Source of the DNA: Bryobacterales bacterium
Lineage (GTDB): Bacteria > Cyanobacteriota > Vampirovibrionia > Obscuribacterales > Obscuribacteraceae
Length of the DNA stretch: 6,352 bases
Direction: 5' to 3'
NCBI GenBank assembly: GCA_903970295.1
Contig: CAJCHQ010000593.1
Span: forward strand, 1 to 6,352
Position 1 is the first letter of the stretch. Each line of letters starts with the position of its first letter. A program made the translations under genes and the position numbers. Below, in pieces: positions 1-6,019 of the stretch. The notes under the pieces are model-generated. The model made no database searches and had not been told where the DNA came from. It worked only from the letters and a program-made list of their open reading frames with translations.

Positions 1-18
1 GGCGGGTCGCAATCCGCC
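1..18 (+). terminator. Possible terminator hairpin of a gene left of the window
   Basis: The first 18 bases can form a hairpin with a 7-bp stem: five G-C/C-G pairs, then one G-U and one U-A, closed by a CGCA tetraloop at 8-11. It is followed by ATTCGTTTTCG, a modest T-rich tail. This suits a rho-independent terminator for a gene ending just outside the window. The stem may extend beyond the left edge, which cannot be seen, and the tail is not a clean T run. Confidence 0.3.
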
Positions 19-49
19 ATTCGTTTTCGCTCATAGAAAGGGCATCTCA

Positions 50-781
50 ATGAACCTGAAACCACTCGACGCAACTGTTTACTTCGGCATTTGTGTGCTC
101 GCCTTCGGCGTTGCTCTGAGTGTCACCGATACAGAGATCACCAGCTCATTTGCGCGCCTTGATTGGGTCACCGCAGTCTTCTCTCGCACTAAGCTGCCAA
201 CACAGGCAGAACTGCCGCAAGCCTGTTTTTTCCTGGGGGCGGTCATTCTGATTCTGGCTCCGCTAGTAAAAAGACTGCCGATATTTACCGTGCTGCAAAT
301 TAATGCAGCGTTTTCGGCGATTTTGCCAATAATATCTTCATTCAGCCTGGTGCCAGAGCTGGCAATCCGCTTGACCGTCACTTACGGCTGCTTGGGGATT
401 TTGATTATTCTTGACGAGTTGAAAGTCTCATCTCTCTGGAAAATCCTGTCACCGATATATTGGTGCGAATGCTTCAAAGGTAAACACGGTGCCAACCCGC
501 TTGCTGCAATCGGAGCGGAGTTCCTCGTGTGGGGTTATACCCTAATGGGAACAAACCAGCTTGTCGCCTGGTGCTTCATTCTCGTAGGGTCGGTCTTTCT
601 TTGTCAGTTCGCCTATTTGGGACTGAAGGAAAAAGTTCCGCTGGCAGGCGCATGGCTGGTCTTGAACTTGATCTATACCGTCGGCGCTACCATAAAGGTT
701 GTCCCCCTGCTCGTTCAAGCGGCCGCTCTCCTGCTCCCCCTGCTCCTTCGCGCCCTTGCCCATCTGCTCGGTCACGCATGA
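50..781 (+). CDS. Orphan polytopic inner-membrane protein (unknown function)
   Basis: I do not recognise this 243-residue protein. It is strongly hydrophobic, with seven or eight likely membrane segments near residues 8-25, 57-73, 77-97, 104-121, 150-166, 171-190, 197-215 and possibly 218-233. The longest polar stretches are residues 26-56, which include the TDTEITSS and SRTKLPTQAELPQ stretches, and the loop at 122-149. That loop carries a CEC pair (C139, C141) followed by basic residues (KGKHG). The extreme C-terminus is Leu/Ala-rich and could be a final helix or an amphipathic tail. The ATG is chosen because AGAAAGGG at 35-42 lies seven bases upstream. No catalytic motif or transporter signature is visible. 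A small-molecule transporter or membrane sensor is possible but would be a guess. Hairpins follow right after the stop, so it is probably a single-gene transcript or is attenuated before the next gene. Confidence 0.75.
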   Translation: MNLKPLDATVYFGICVLAFGVALSVTDTEITSSFARLDWVTAVFSRTKLPTQAELPQACFFLGAVILILAPLVKRLPIFTVLQINAAFSAILPIISSFSLVPELAIRLTVTYGCLGILIILDELKVSSLWKILSPIYWCECFKGKHGANPLAAIGAEFLVWGYTLMGTNQLVAWCFILVGSVFLCQFAYLGLKEKVPLAGAWLVLNLIYTVGATIKVVPLLVQAAALLLPLLLRALAHLLGHA

Positions 782-788
782 CGATCAC

Positions 789-827
789 TCTCAGGGTGAC
801 TGACGCGCTATGGCACCGACCCTGAGA
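789..827 (+). repeat. 9-bp perfect inverted repeat just after the membrane-protein gene
   Basis: TCTCAGGGT (789-797) and ACCCTGAGA (819-827) are perfect reverse complements around a 21-base loop. The repeat begins eight bases after the TGA of the preceding gene. It is followed by AAGAAATACC rather than T residues, so it is not a classical rho-independent terminator. It may stabilise the 3' end of the message or be a protein-binding dyad. Confidence 0.5.
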
Positions 828-839
828 AAGAAATACCCG

Positions 840-870
840 GAGGGAACCGAGAAAGATTTCTTGGTCCCTC
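840..870 (+). terminator. Strong imperfect hairpin, candidate terminator or structured leader
   Basis: On the + strand transcript this folds into a 13-bp stem (12 Watson-Crick pairs plus G849-U862) with a single bulged A at 845/846 and an AGAT tetraloop at 854-857. The outer arm is GAGGG with CCCTC, and the inner arm is AGAA with UUCU. The bases after it (TCTCGCTCTTCGTTGG) are pyrimidine-rich but not a true T run. Read on the other strand, the tail is CGGGTATTTCTTTC. It could end the 50-781 transcript or be part of a structured leader for the gene at 976. Confidence 0.45.
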
Positions 871-908
871 TCGCTCTTCGTTGGTAAATCATCTCGGACC
901 ATACTGAA

Positions 909-932
909 CGAGCAGATCTCAATCGATGCTCG
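909..932 (+). repeat. Hairpin in the leader of the small secreted-peptide gene
   Basis: CGAGCA (909-914) pairs with TGCTCG (927-932). Stacked inside, GAT (915-917) pairs with ATC (922-924), giving nine pairs with a 2-base bulge (GA, 925-926) and a CTCA loop. It is separated by only four bases from the next hairpin and lies upstream of the ribosome binding site at 967. Confidence 0.4.
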
Positions 933-936
933 ATCA

Positions 937-954
937 GGATGGCCTGAGCCATCC
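937..954 (+). repeat. 7-bp perfect hairpin with CTGA tetraloop before the ribosome binding site
   Basis: GGATGGC (937-943) and GCCATCC (948-954) form a perfect stem closed by CTGA. It ends 12 bases before the AAGGAAG ribosome binding site. This is close enough to influence mRNA stability or ribosome access, but the site itself is not sequestered by this stem. No T run follows on either strand, so it is not a terminator. Confidence 0.45.
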
Positions 955-966
955 GTACCAGAAAAA

Positions 967-973
967 AAGGAAG
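967..973 (+). promoter_or_regulatory. Ribosome binding site for the 62-residue peptide
   Basis: AAGGAAG lies only two bases before the first ATG (976) but five bases before a second in-frame ATG (979). Spacing therefore favours Met2 as the real start, although both are in frame and differ by one residue. Confidence 0.6.
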
Positions 974-975
974 TT

Positions 976-1164
976 ATGATGTTGAAATCTATGCTTGTCG
1001 CTGCAGTATTTATGTTTGCGGTCACCGGAGCCAATGCTAATGGTTGGCATGGAGGGCGTGTCATCGAACGCTATCGTCCTGTAATTGTCTGCCGGTGGCC
1101 CGGTAGGCTAGTACTGAACGCCTTCGGTCGTTACGAATGCGTATACCCTCGTTGGCACTGGTAA
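976..1164 (+). CDS. Small secreted cationic Trp-rich two-cysteine peptide
   Basis: This is a 62-residue protein with a clear Sec signal peptide: a basic start (Lys4), a hydrophobic core at about residues 6-17, and an A-N-A cleavage motif at 19-21. The predicted mature peptide is about 41 residues (22-62). It has seven Arg against two Glu, four Trp (24, 41, 60, 62) and two Cys (39, 55) that could form one disulfide in the periplasm or outside the cell. The end is aromatic and basic (YPRWHW). A strong AAGGAAG site precedes it, and a terminator-like hairpin begins four bases after the TAA. I do not recognise a named family. Short secreted proteins of this style (Gly, Arg, Trp, a Cys pair) are common among hypothetical proteins of Gram-negative bacteria. 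An envelope-stress or antimicrobial role is possible but unsupported. The signal peptide, ribosome binding site and terminator together make it a credible real gene despite its size. Confidence 0.7.
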   Translation: MMLKSMLVAAVFMFAVTGANANGWHGGRVIERYRPVIVCRWPGRLVLNAFGRYECVYPRWHW

Positions 1165-1167
1165 CCA

Positions 1168-1199
1168 AAACGGACTTCTAATCTAAGAATTGTCTGTTT
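1168..1199 (+). terminator. Terminator-like hairpin after the small peptide gene
   Basis: AAACGGAC (1168-1175) pairs with GTCTGTTT (1192-1199), eight pairs including one G-U. Inside, TTCT (1176-1179) pairs with AGAA (1186-1189) with a 2-base TT bulge (1190-1191), giving a long 12-pair arm. The descending arm itself ends in TTT and is followed by ACATGTTTAC. It starts four bases after the TAA, as expected for a terminator of the upstream gene, although the T tract is interrupted. Confidence 0.5.
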
Positions 1200-1499
1200 A
1201 CATGTTTACACACAGTAACTGACCGATTCTAAGACTGGGCTCGATTGATGTTAGAAGCTTTGACTTCTCGTCAGTCGGCCCTGAAGCACCAATGTACACT
1301 GCAGCACGCCTGGTATTTGTGGATTTTCGTTTTCTAAAACTTTACCGTATTTGTTTTGTTTTCAGTAAATATGTTTCGAGCCGGCTTTTGCTCATGTATT
1401 GCTGTAAATATGTATATTAAGCAAAGTAGAGAATGAAAAATTTTTACATGTGCCGCTCTCGCTTTTATTGCCAGAGGCACCGGTGGCGATGGCAAAGTG
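1200..1499. other. Convergent intergenic spacer, partly AT-rich, no gene seen
   Basis: This lies between the ends of two convergent genes. I find no credible ORF with a ribosome binding site. The stretch at about 1316-1450 is notably AT-rich and includes runs such as TTTGTTTTGTTTTC and the palindrome AAAAATTTTT (1436-1445). A 10-base direct repeat, GTAAATATGT, occurs at 1365-1374 and 1404-1413, 39 bases apart. TTGCCA (1468-1473) and TGGCAA (1490-1495) form a weak 6-bp dyad around a CACCGGTG palindrome. Nothing here identifies an RNA gene or a mobile element. Confidence 0.5.
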
Positions 1500-1546
1500 A
1501 CGTCCGGAGCGGTAGCACACCTCTGAGTGCATCCAGCTCCGGACGT
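1500..1546 (-). terminator. Long hairpin downstream of the GH35 gene, probable terminator
   Basis: ACGTCCGGAGC (1500-1510) and GCTCCGGACGT (1536-1546) are an 11-bp perfect GC-rich inverted repeat. The 25-base loop folds further: GG (1511-1512) with CC (1533-1534), then GCAC (1515-1518) with GTGC (1527-1530). It begins six bases beyond the TAA of the GH35 gene, the usual place for a transcript-end structure. The tail on the - strand is CACTTTGCC, so the T run is poor. On the + strand the tail is TTCAATTTACTTG. It may act by protecting the 3' end or as a bidirectional block between convergent genes. Confidence 0.55.
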
Positions 1547-1552
1547 TTCAAT

Positions 1553-3985
1553 TTACTTGAAGACGAGCCGCACGGGTTCACCATGGTGAGTTAGTTCGTT
1601 AAGGCTCACCGTGACTCGCGTACCATGACGCATAACCTTGTGACCTGGGCAGATGACCTTCTTATTAGTCTTCAAGATGATTATGTCAATCTTCTGGGTT
1701 GGACGAAATAGTAAGGTCTTTCTTCCCTGGTGTGCGATCTCTGCAGTCGACTTCACAATGGTCGCGAAGTTCATCTTCACTCCGAAGGGAAGCATCACAC
1801 CTGATCGTGCCGGGATGCGAAGCTTGCGCTTGAACAAATCCCGCCCTTTGTTGTCGCGCAACCTATATGTCACTTCATATGGTGCCACATTGATCACGTG
1901 CAACAAGCGCTCACCATTCGGTGTGATCGTCGACGTCGCAAAGACGCCCGGTGCGGCTGCATCGATAATCCAGCGGCGCTGCACTCCGAGCAAAGAGAAC
2001 AACTTCGCGTAGACCTCGAGGTGCGCCGGGTAGTCACAACCCAGCATGATAGCCTCGCCTGCGCCCACCGGTATATGTACGGCACAGGCTTTGCCTGTCT
2101 CCATCTCCGTGAGCAATGGCGATTTTATGTCACTGCCATCGCTAGAGAGAAGCAACTGGACCGTGTTCACTCGCACCTCTGGCTGAGGAGCGAGCGGGCC
2201 ATGTGCGGCACAGGACGGCCAATACTGACCGTTTGGGCCTATCGCAGTCTCCACCCTACCAGCACTCCTGAGACCCATAGCATCGGCGAGAATGTTACAG
2301 GGCGTTCCGTCGTGATCGCGCTCGGGCAGTAGTCCAACCAGCAGAAGTTTCCCGCCGCCTTGCAGATAGGCGACGAGGTTCTCTTGCACACCACGCCCGA
2401 GCGTTAGCCCAGTAGTGAAGACAACAGTAGAAGCTGTCGGCACAACATTTTGCACATTTTGCGACCAGAACGAATAGCCGCCCAGCACCATGGCGCGAGC
2501 AATGATGTCGCCGGGGCCAAAGCCACGATACTGCTCGAGATCGGCAACCTGAGCTGCGCGCTGAGTCGCGCCTGGATAACAATACTCGGTCAGGTAGTGG
2601 TCGGGATCGAAGCCGAGAATGATGTCATCGTTTTCCTTGACGCAATCTGCGAGCAGACGCTCGACCGCGCGGAAGGATTGTACGACATCTTTCAATGCGA
2701 AATAACTGACATCGAGTTTACCTTCGGGGCTAATCGGCGAAGCGAAACCGTGGCGCTGCCCCGTGAAAGCAAGGCGATCCATGCCGTCTCCTTGGCTCGG
2801 CATGTGCGGGTTTTCGCCCCCAGCCAGCAAGTAGAAATTCAAAGCCTTGCACCGCAGAATGCAAACACGCGCCGTCAACACGGCCGCTTCCGGGTCGCTG
2901 AGAGCGCCCAGGTCGTCTCCGTAGTCGCTATTTCCGCATTCGTGTTCAAGGGTGATGAGCGGTTGATCGGGGGCAAGGGTCGCCACCATGAACTCGTGCA
3001 TTGCGACCAGATCGCCGACATTGGTGACAGTGAGATTTCCTAAGTAGTGGTCGGTTCCTGCTGTCAGGTTGGTCTGACCTTGATAGCACTGGAACAATTG
3101 GCTAATGCCTATTGGGAACGTGCGTCCTCGATCCCTGCTTGTCCCATGCACATTTACGACCCAGATTACATCAGTTACGCCAAATTCCTCGGCATATTCT
3201 CGAAGCGTTTTGACGTATCGGCGGAACCGGTCGCGCATGTATCTGCCCAGCGCATCGTGCAACGGCAGTGAATCGCCAGGCGCGCGCAAACGAGCCGCGA
3301 ATGCAATTGGGTTGGACGAATCCGCGCCAATCACCTCAGACGCGCGGGCATCACCATATACGGTGATAGCCCACTGGCGAAGGTCCTCACAGACTACGTC
3401 AGTAAGGTCGGGACAATTAGAAACCCAGGACAACATGCCGATTTCATTGTCTAGCTGCACGGCAATAATCGAGCCGCCGCGCGACTTGAGGTGGTCTGCA
3501 AGTACGGGCATCACCTGCTCATACCAGGACTTCGTCGCCGCCAGGAAGTCCGGCGACAGATAATCCATCGTACGTGTAGTGACTGGCGCCCCGTTCCAGG
3601 TGATCGGCCGCACGAAGGGTGCCTTGTACAGCCTATAAGGTATGCCTTCGTTCTTGAGTTCTGCCATGACGAATGGACCCGGGCGGGAGATTACATCGAG
3701 CTCGTGTTTCTTGCATAGGGCAAGAAACGAGACCAGATCCCTCCGCGGATCTGTGCGGCCGGTGAAGTCGAAACTTCCATCGGGCAGTTCGTGCCAGAGC
3801 CAGGGAATGTAAAAGGCGACTGTGTTGAGCCCCAGCCGCTTCAATTTGAGCAGACGGTCCTCCCATTCGCTAGGCTGCAACCGAAATGGGTGAATTTCAC
3901 CGGCCAGAAAAAGTTTTGGCTTACCATCAATCATGATGCACTTGTCGAGTGACATGGTGTGTTTATAGCGCTCTTTAGTAGTCAT
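1553..3985 (-). CDS. Glycoside hydrolase family 35 beta-galactosidase
   Basis: This 810-residue enzyme should hydrolyse terminal beta-linked galactose, or a related beta-sugar, by the retaining GH35 mechanism. Family marks run in order along the N-terminal TIM barrel: GEIHPFR (29-35), GLNTVAFYIPW with HE (52-66), the GxFDFTG turn (70-76), RPGPFVMAE (101-109) and the acid/base motif LDNEIG with E181. PLITLEHE (342-349) follows, where E347 aligns with the family nucleophile. The barrel ends near residue 440. Residues about 490-670 resemble the Rossmann-like non-catalytic domain of large bacterial beta-galactosidases (LVAYLQGGGKLLLVG at 537-551). Residues about 680-810 look like beta-sandwich repeats. 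There is no signal peptide, so the enzyme is probably cytoplasmic and acts on imported oligosaccharides. The start is fixed by AGAAAGGA seven bases upstream. It lies 105 bases after the protease-like gene on the same strand. Other GH35 activities, such as exo-glucosaminidase, cannot be excluded. Confidence 0.9.
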   Translation of the reverse strand: MTTKERYKHTMSLDKCIMIDGKPKLFLAGEIHPFRLQPSEWEDRLLKLKRLGLNTVAFYIPWLWHELPDGSFDFTGRTDPRRDLVSFLALCKKHELDVISRPGPFVMAELKNEGIPYRLYKAPFVRPITWNGAPVTTRTMDYLSPDFLAATKSWYEQVMPVLADHLKSRGGSIIAVQLDNEIGMLSWVSNCPDLTDVVCEDLRQWAITVYGDARASEVIGADSSNPIAFAARLRAPGDSLPLHDALGRYMRDRFRRYVKTLREYAEEFGVTDVIWVVNVHGTSRDRGRTFPIGISQLFQCYQGQTNLTAGTDHYLGNLTVTNVGDLVAMHEFMVATLAPDQPLITLEHECGNSDYGDDLGALSDPEAAVLTARVCILRCKALNFYLLAGGENPHMPSQGDGMDRLAFTGQRHGFASPISPEGKLDVSYFALKDVVQSFRAVERLLADCVKENDDIILGFDPDHYLTEYCYPGATQRAAQVADLEQYRGFGPGDIIARAMVLGGYSFWSQNVQNVVPTASTVVFTTGLTLGRGVQENLVAYLQGGGKLLLVGLLPERDHDGTPCNILADAMGLRSAGRVETAIGPNGQYWPSCAAHGPLAPQPEVRVNTVQLLLSSDGSDIKSPLLTEMETGKACAVHIPVGAGEAIMLGCDYPAHLEVYAKLFSLLGVQRRWIIDAAAPGVFATSTITPNGERLLHVINVAPYEVTYRLRDNKGRDLFKRKLRIPARSGVMLPFGVKMNFATIVKSTAEIAHQGRKTLLFRPTQKIDIIILKTNKKVICPGHKVMRHGTRVTVSLNELTHHGEPVRLVFK

Positions 3986-4090
3986 TCTAAATTCCTTTCT
4001 TGTCGTGAGCGATACTCATACGTAATCGTTCAACTGAGCGAGAAAGCCGGAAAGCGCGTAAGTTTTTGACTTCGCCACCGGCACCAAAAG
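3986..4090 (-). promoter_or_regulatory. Spacer before GH35 holding its ribosome binding site; promoter not resolved
   Basis: The ribosome binding site AGAAAGGA occupies 3993-4000, seven bases before the GH35 ATG. The remaining 90 bases could hold a promoter, since the gap is longer than usual within an operon. The best -35-like hexamer is TTGAAC (read on the - strand at about 4029-4034), but no good -10 lies 16-18 bases downstream. No terminator with a T run separates the two genes, so read-through from the protease-like gene is plausible. Confidence 0.4.
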
Positions 4091-5029
4091 CTATATGTGT
4101 AATAATAATAAAACAGCCGCGAGCCACGCGTTGACCTGTGTCTGTGTGACAGGGTCGGCGTAAACGTAGCGAGTCCCATCGGGGTGGACAGTCCATGCCT
4201 CGAAGAGACCATGTGCTAATCCGTCGCGTGAGTAGACCGCCGAGCCAGATTCACCATCGGCGGTGTGACCAATCATCTCTTGCACGGGGCGCGCAGGATC
4301 TTCCCCCTTGAGAAGGTTTCCGAATGATTCGCTCGCGGACCGCATACTCTTAAACACGACAGTTGAGGCATAAAGTGTGCTCGAATTTGAAGGAAACCCT
4401 GTAATGAGACCTTTTCCATTCAAGCTCGTGCTCTTGGCAAATCTGGCCACGCTGTAACTGCCCACTTTTGCATCACCAGGACTAATTGACAGCACTGCGG
4501 TCTGATTAGCCGCATCGAAAAATTCAAGCTGCGCCGGATAACGACCGCCGTTCGGCATAGTGACGGTGTAGTGAGGCGCGTCAGATTGAACTACTTCCGG
4601 ATGCACCAGATCTATGTGGACAACATGATTAACCGTGGCAATAACAATTTTGTCGCAAACCTTCCCGATGATCACGCCGCCTCCGTTGAACAAAGTATCG
4701 CGTAACTCGGTTGAGCTATCTCTAGACCTGGCAGGATAAGCAACTTCTATTCGCACATTCTGCTTGAGGGCTTTCTTATAGAGCCATATCCAGTGGGCAG
4801 AACCACTGTGACTTGAGCCCTCGATGTCCTCAAGAGAAAGCAGCTTGGTATAGGTGCAGCCGCCTGGCGGTCCATTCACTTCCAGTATCGGTACTTGATT
4901 CGCTGTGGGCTGATGCACACAGACGGCGCCACTCAGATCGGTTACAGGGCGCAGCTTTTGCACCTCGTGGGCGTGCAGGGAGAAACTCGTGAACTCGAGC
5001 AAAAAAGCAATAGAAGCGGCTACTTTCAT
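4091..5029 (-). CDS. Secreted trypsin/HtrA-fold protein with altered catalytic triad
   Basis: This is a 312-residue protein with a probable signal peptide (1-20, ending SLHA; Glu12 inside the core is unusual). The chymotrypsin-fold region spans about 113-295. GGGVIIG (116-122) matches the usual GSGVIIG. TVNHVV (132-137) supplies the catalytic His135. GESGSAV (259-265) supplies the nucleophile Ser261 and the oxyanion turn. YPAQLEFFDAANQTAVL (164-180) aligns without gaps to the HtrA-type segment ending DLAVL, which puts Gln176 at the catalytic Asp position. Residues 21-112 form an unrecognised N-terminal extension. Three Cys (37, 58, 125) are present. No PDZ domain follows, and the protein ends in a hydrophobic tail from four TTA codons. 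AAGGAAAG (5033-5040) precedes the ATG. The gene lies 31 bases after the 282-residue gene. It should act in the periplasm or outside the cell. It may be a pseudoprotease, or Asp172 or another acid may complete the triad. Confidence 0.75.
   Translation of the reverse strand: MKVAASIAFLLEFTSFSLHAHEVQKLRPVTDLSGAVCVHQPTANQVPILEVNGPPGGCTYTKLLSLEDIEGSSHSGSAHWIWLYKKALKQNVRIEVAYPARSRDSSTELRDTLFNGGGVIIGKVCDKIVIATVNHVVHIDLVHPEVVQSDAPHYTVTMPNGGRYPAQLEFFDAANQTAVLSISPGDAKVGSYSVARFAKSTSLNGKGLITGFPSNSSTLYASTVVFKSMRSASESFGNLLKGEDPARPVQEMIGHTADGESGSAVYSRDGLAHGLFEAWTVHPDGTRYVYADPVTQTQVNAWLAAVLLLLHI
4100..4111 (-). repeat. (TTA)4 tract near the 3' end of the protease-like gene
   Basis: Four tandem TTA codons encode Leu307-Leu310 just before the terminal His-Ile and stop. 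Gain or loss of whole units keeps the frame. TTA is an uncommon Leu codon in the rest of this gene, so the tract stands out as a small slippage-prone tail. Confidence 0.6.
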
Positions 5030-5060
5030 CTACTTTCCTTTCCGACGTTTGATTAGACAT

Positions 5061-5909
5061 TTACGCACTGTGTGCAATTGCAGAACGCTGCTTTTCCCTC
5101 GCCCGGTCATCATTCCATTTCTGCCTGATTAACTCAGCCGCTCGCTTATCCCGATCAGCAAGTATGCCAAGCACGGCCGCCAAATCAACGAGTACCGCTG
5201 AACGAATCACATGCCATTCAGGAACCATGGATGTTTCCTCGCTGGGCAAACTCCAGAAGTGGACGTGATCATAATGCGCCTTGTCCTGCGCGCACGGGTT
5301 CAGCACGCGCAGAATGATGTCGGCAACATGGTAACCGTATTCCAAATTTCGTTTGAGAAGAAACTTTTGGTGCTCTGTAATGACCTCGGGACGGCCGTGA
5401 AACAGGTCGAGTTGTCGCAGCGCATTAATGACCTGCTTCGCAAAGTCAAGTATCTGCGCGGCCGTTTCGCTGAACTGCTGCTCGGCGGTCTTGAGGGACG
5501 AAGAATCTTGAATAAGTTTTTGTGAAGTCTGTCTATCACCTTCCTGCGGATCTACGAGGTGCCTGAACTCAGTCATCAGTTCGCAGGCAACTGTGATATG
5601 ACTGACAGCCGTGACGACAAAATCGAACTTGCTATCGTCGCAGGGGACTTTGATGAGTTCCCAATTTGTCTTCGCTTTTTCCACGAACATAGCGAGCAGC
5701 TCGCTGGTTCCAGGATAGAGCGTGTATGAGCTTACGAGACACTCGTTTCCCCTGCGGCGAAGTAAGCCTAGCTCGTCGCGGCCGTCACGCATAGCGTGCG
5801 AATCTAGCACAACAAAATAGCTTGGAACTGAAAGTGCTTGCGCGTTTTTCTCTTCCATGCGCTTCGAGAGTTCCGTTTTAAATGGGTCGCTGATTTCGCT
5901 CGGTGCCAT
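5061..5909 (-). CDS. Unrecognised soluble, mainly helical protein
   Basis: I do not recognise this 282-residue protein. It has no signal peptide and no membrane segment, so it is probably cytoplasmic. An N-terminal part (about 28-105) looks mixed alpha/beta (SVPSYFVVLDSHAMRD, FDFVVTAVSHITVACEL). A charged segment follows at 118-148 (DPQEGDRQTSQ to SSSLKTAEQQ), then long predicted helices at about 141-205 and 230-275. The C-terminal helix is very charged (DRDKRAAELIRQKWNDDRAREKQR). Histidines cluster at 212-218 (HYDHVHF) and might bind a metal, though nothing proves it. The ATG is supported by AAGGA about eight bases upstream. The 31-base gap to the secreted protease-like gene, with that gene's ribosome binding site inside it, suggests co-transcription. 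A functional link is inferred from this alone. Confidence 0.75.
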   Translation of the reverse strand: MAPSEISDPFKTELSKRMEEKNAQALSVPSYFVVLDSHAMRDGRDELGLLRRRGNECLVSSYTLYPGTSELLAMFVEKAKTNWELIKVPCDDSKFDFVVTAVSHITVACELMTEFRHLVDPQEGDRQTSQKLIQDSSSLKTAEQQFSETAAQILDFAKQVINALRQLDLFHGRPEVITEHQKFLLKRNLEYGYHVADIILRVLNPCAQDKAHYDHVHFWSLPSEETSMVPEWHVIRSAVLVDLAAVLGILADRDKRAAELIRQKWNDDRAREKQRSAIAHSA

Positions 5910-5978
5910 GGTCTGATCCTTATTTACGAGACTGGTCCAAAATTATTCTTCCAAGTACAGGAACTTCACAGCGGAGAA

Positions 5979-6002
5979 AGGGAGGGTTTGCACACCCTCC
6001 CT
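5979..6002. repeat. 9-bp perfect inverted repeat upstream of the 282-residue gene
   Basis: AGGGAGGGT (5979-5987) and ACCCTCCCT (5994-6002) enclose a TTGCAC loop. CGG (5972-5974) with CCG (6003-6005) can lengthen the stem across a 4-base bulge. Read on the - strand it is followed by TTCTCCG, a weak T tail. It lies about 70 bases before the ATG of the 282-residue gene, so it could be a terminator for something read from the right, a leader hairpin or an operator. Confidence 0.5.
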
Positions 6003-6019
6003 CCGTTGCAAAAAGCTTT

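Noticed and set aside
881..905. Promoter for the small peptide gene (TTGGTA with CATACT)
   Set aside because: The hexamers are only 13 bases apart and each matches four of six positions, so I do not annotate it.
1365..1413. Two copies of GTAAATATGT as a possible iteron or CRISPR-like repeat
   Set aside because: There are only two copies, 10 bases long, in AT-rich sequence, with no array or replication gene nearby.
1388..1418. Possible + strand promoter (TTGCTC and TATATT)
   Set aside because: Spacing is 19 bases and the -35 is weak. No + strand gene follows, only the 3' end of the convergent GH35 gene.
2450..3043. 197-codon + strand ORF inside the GH35 gene
   Set aside because: It is antisense to a gene with intact GH35 motifs. 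It has no recognisable protein features and no convincing ribosome binding site, and is explained as a shadow of the coding strand. The other + strand ORFs across 1653-3718 are rejected for the same reason.
4007..4031. Dyad GAGCGAT / ATCGTTC upstream of GH35
   Set aside because: On the transcribed (-) strand one central pair is an A-C mismatch and the loop is 11 bases, too weak to call regulatory.
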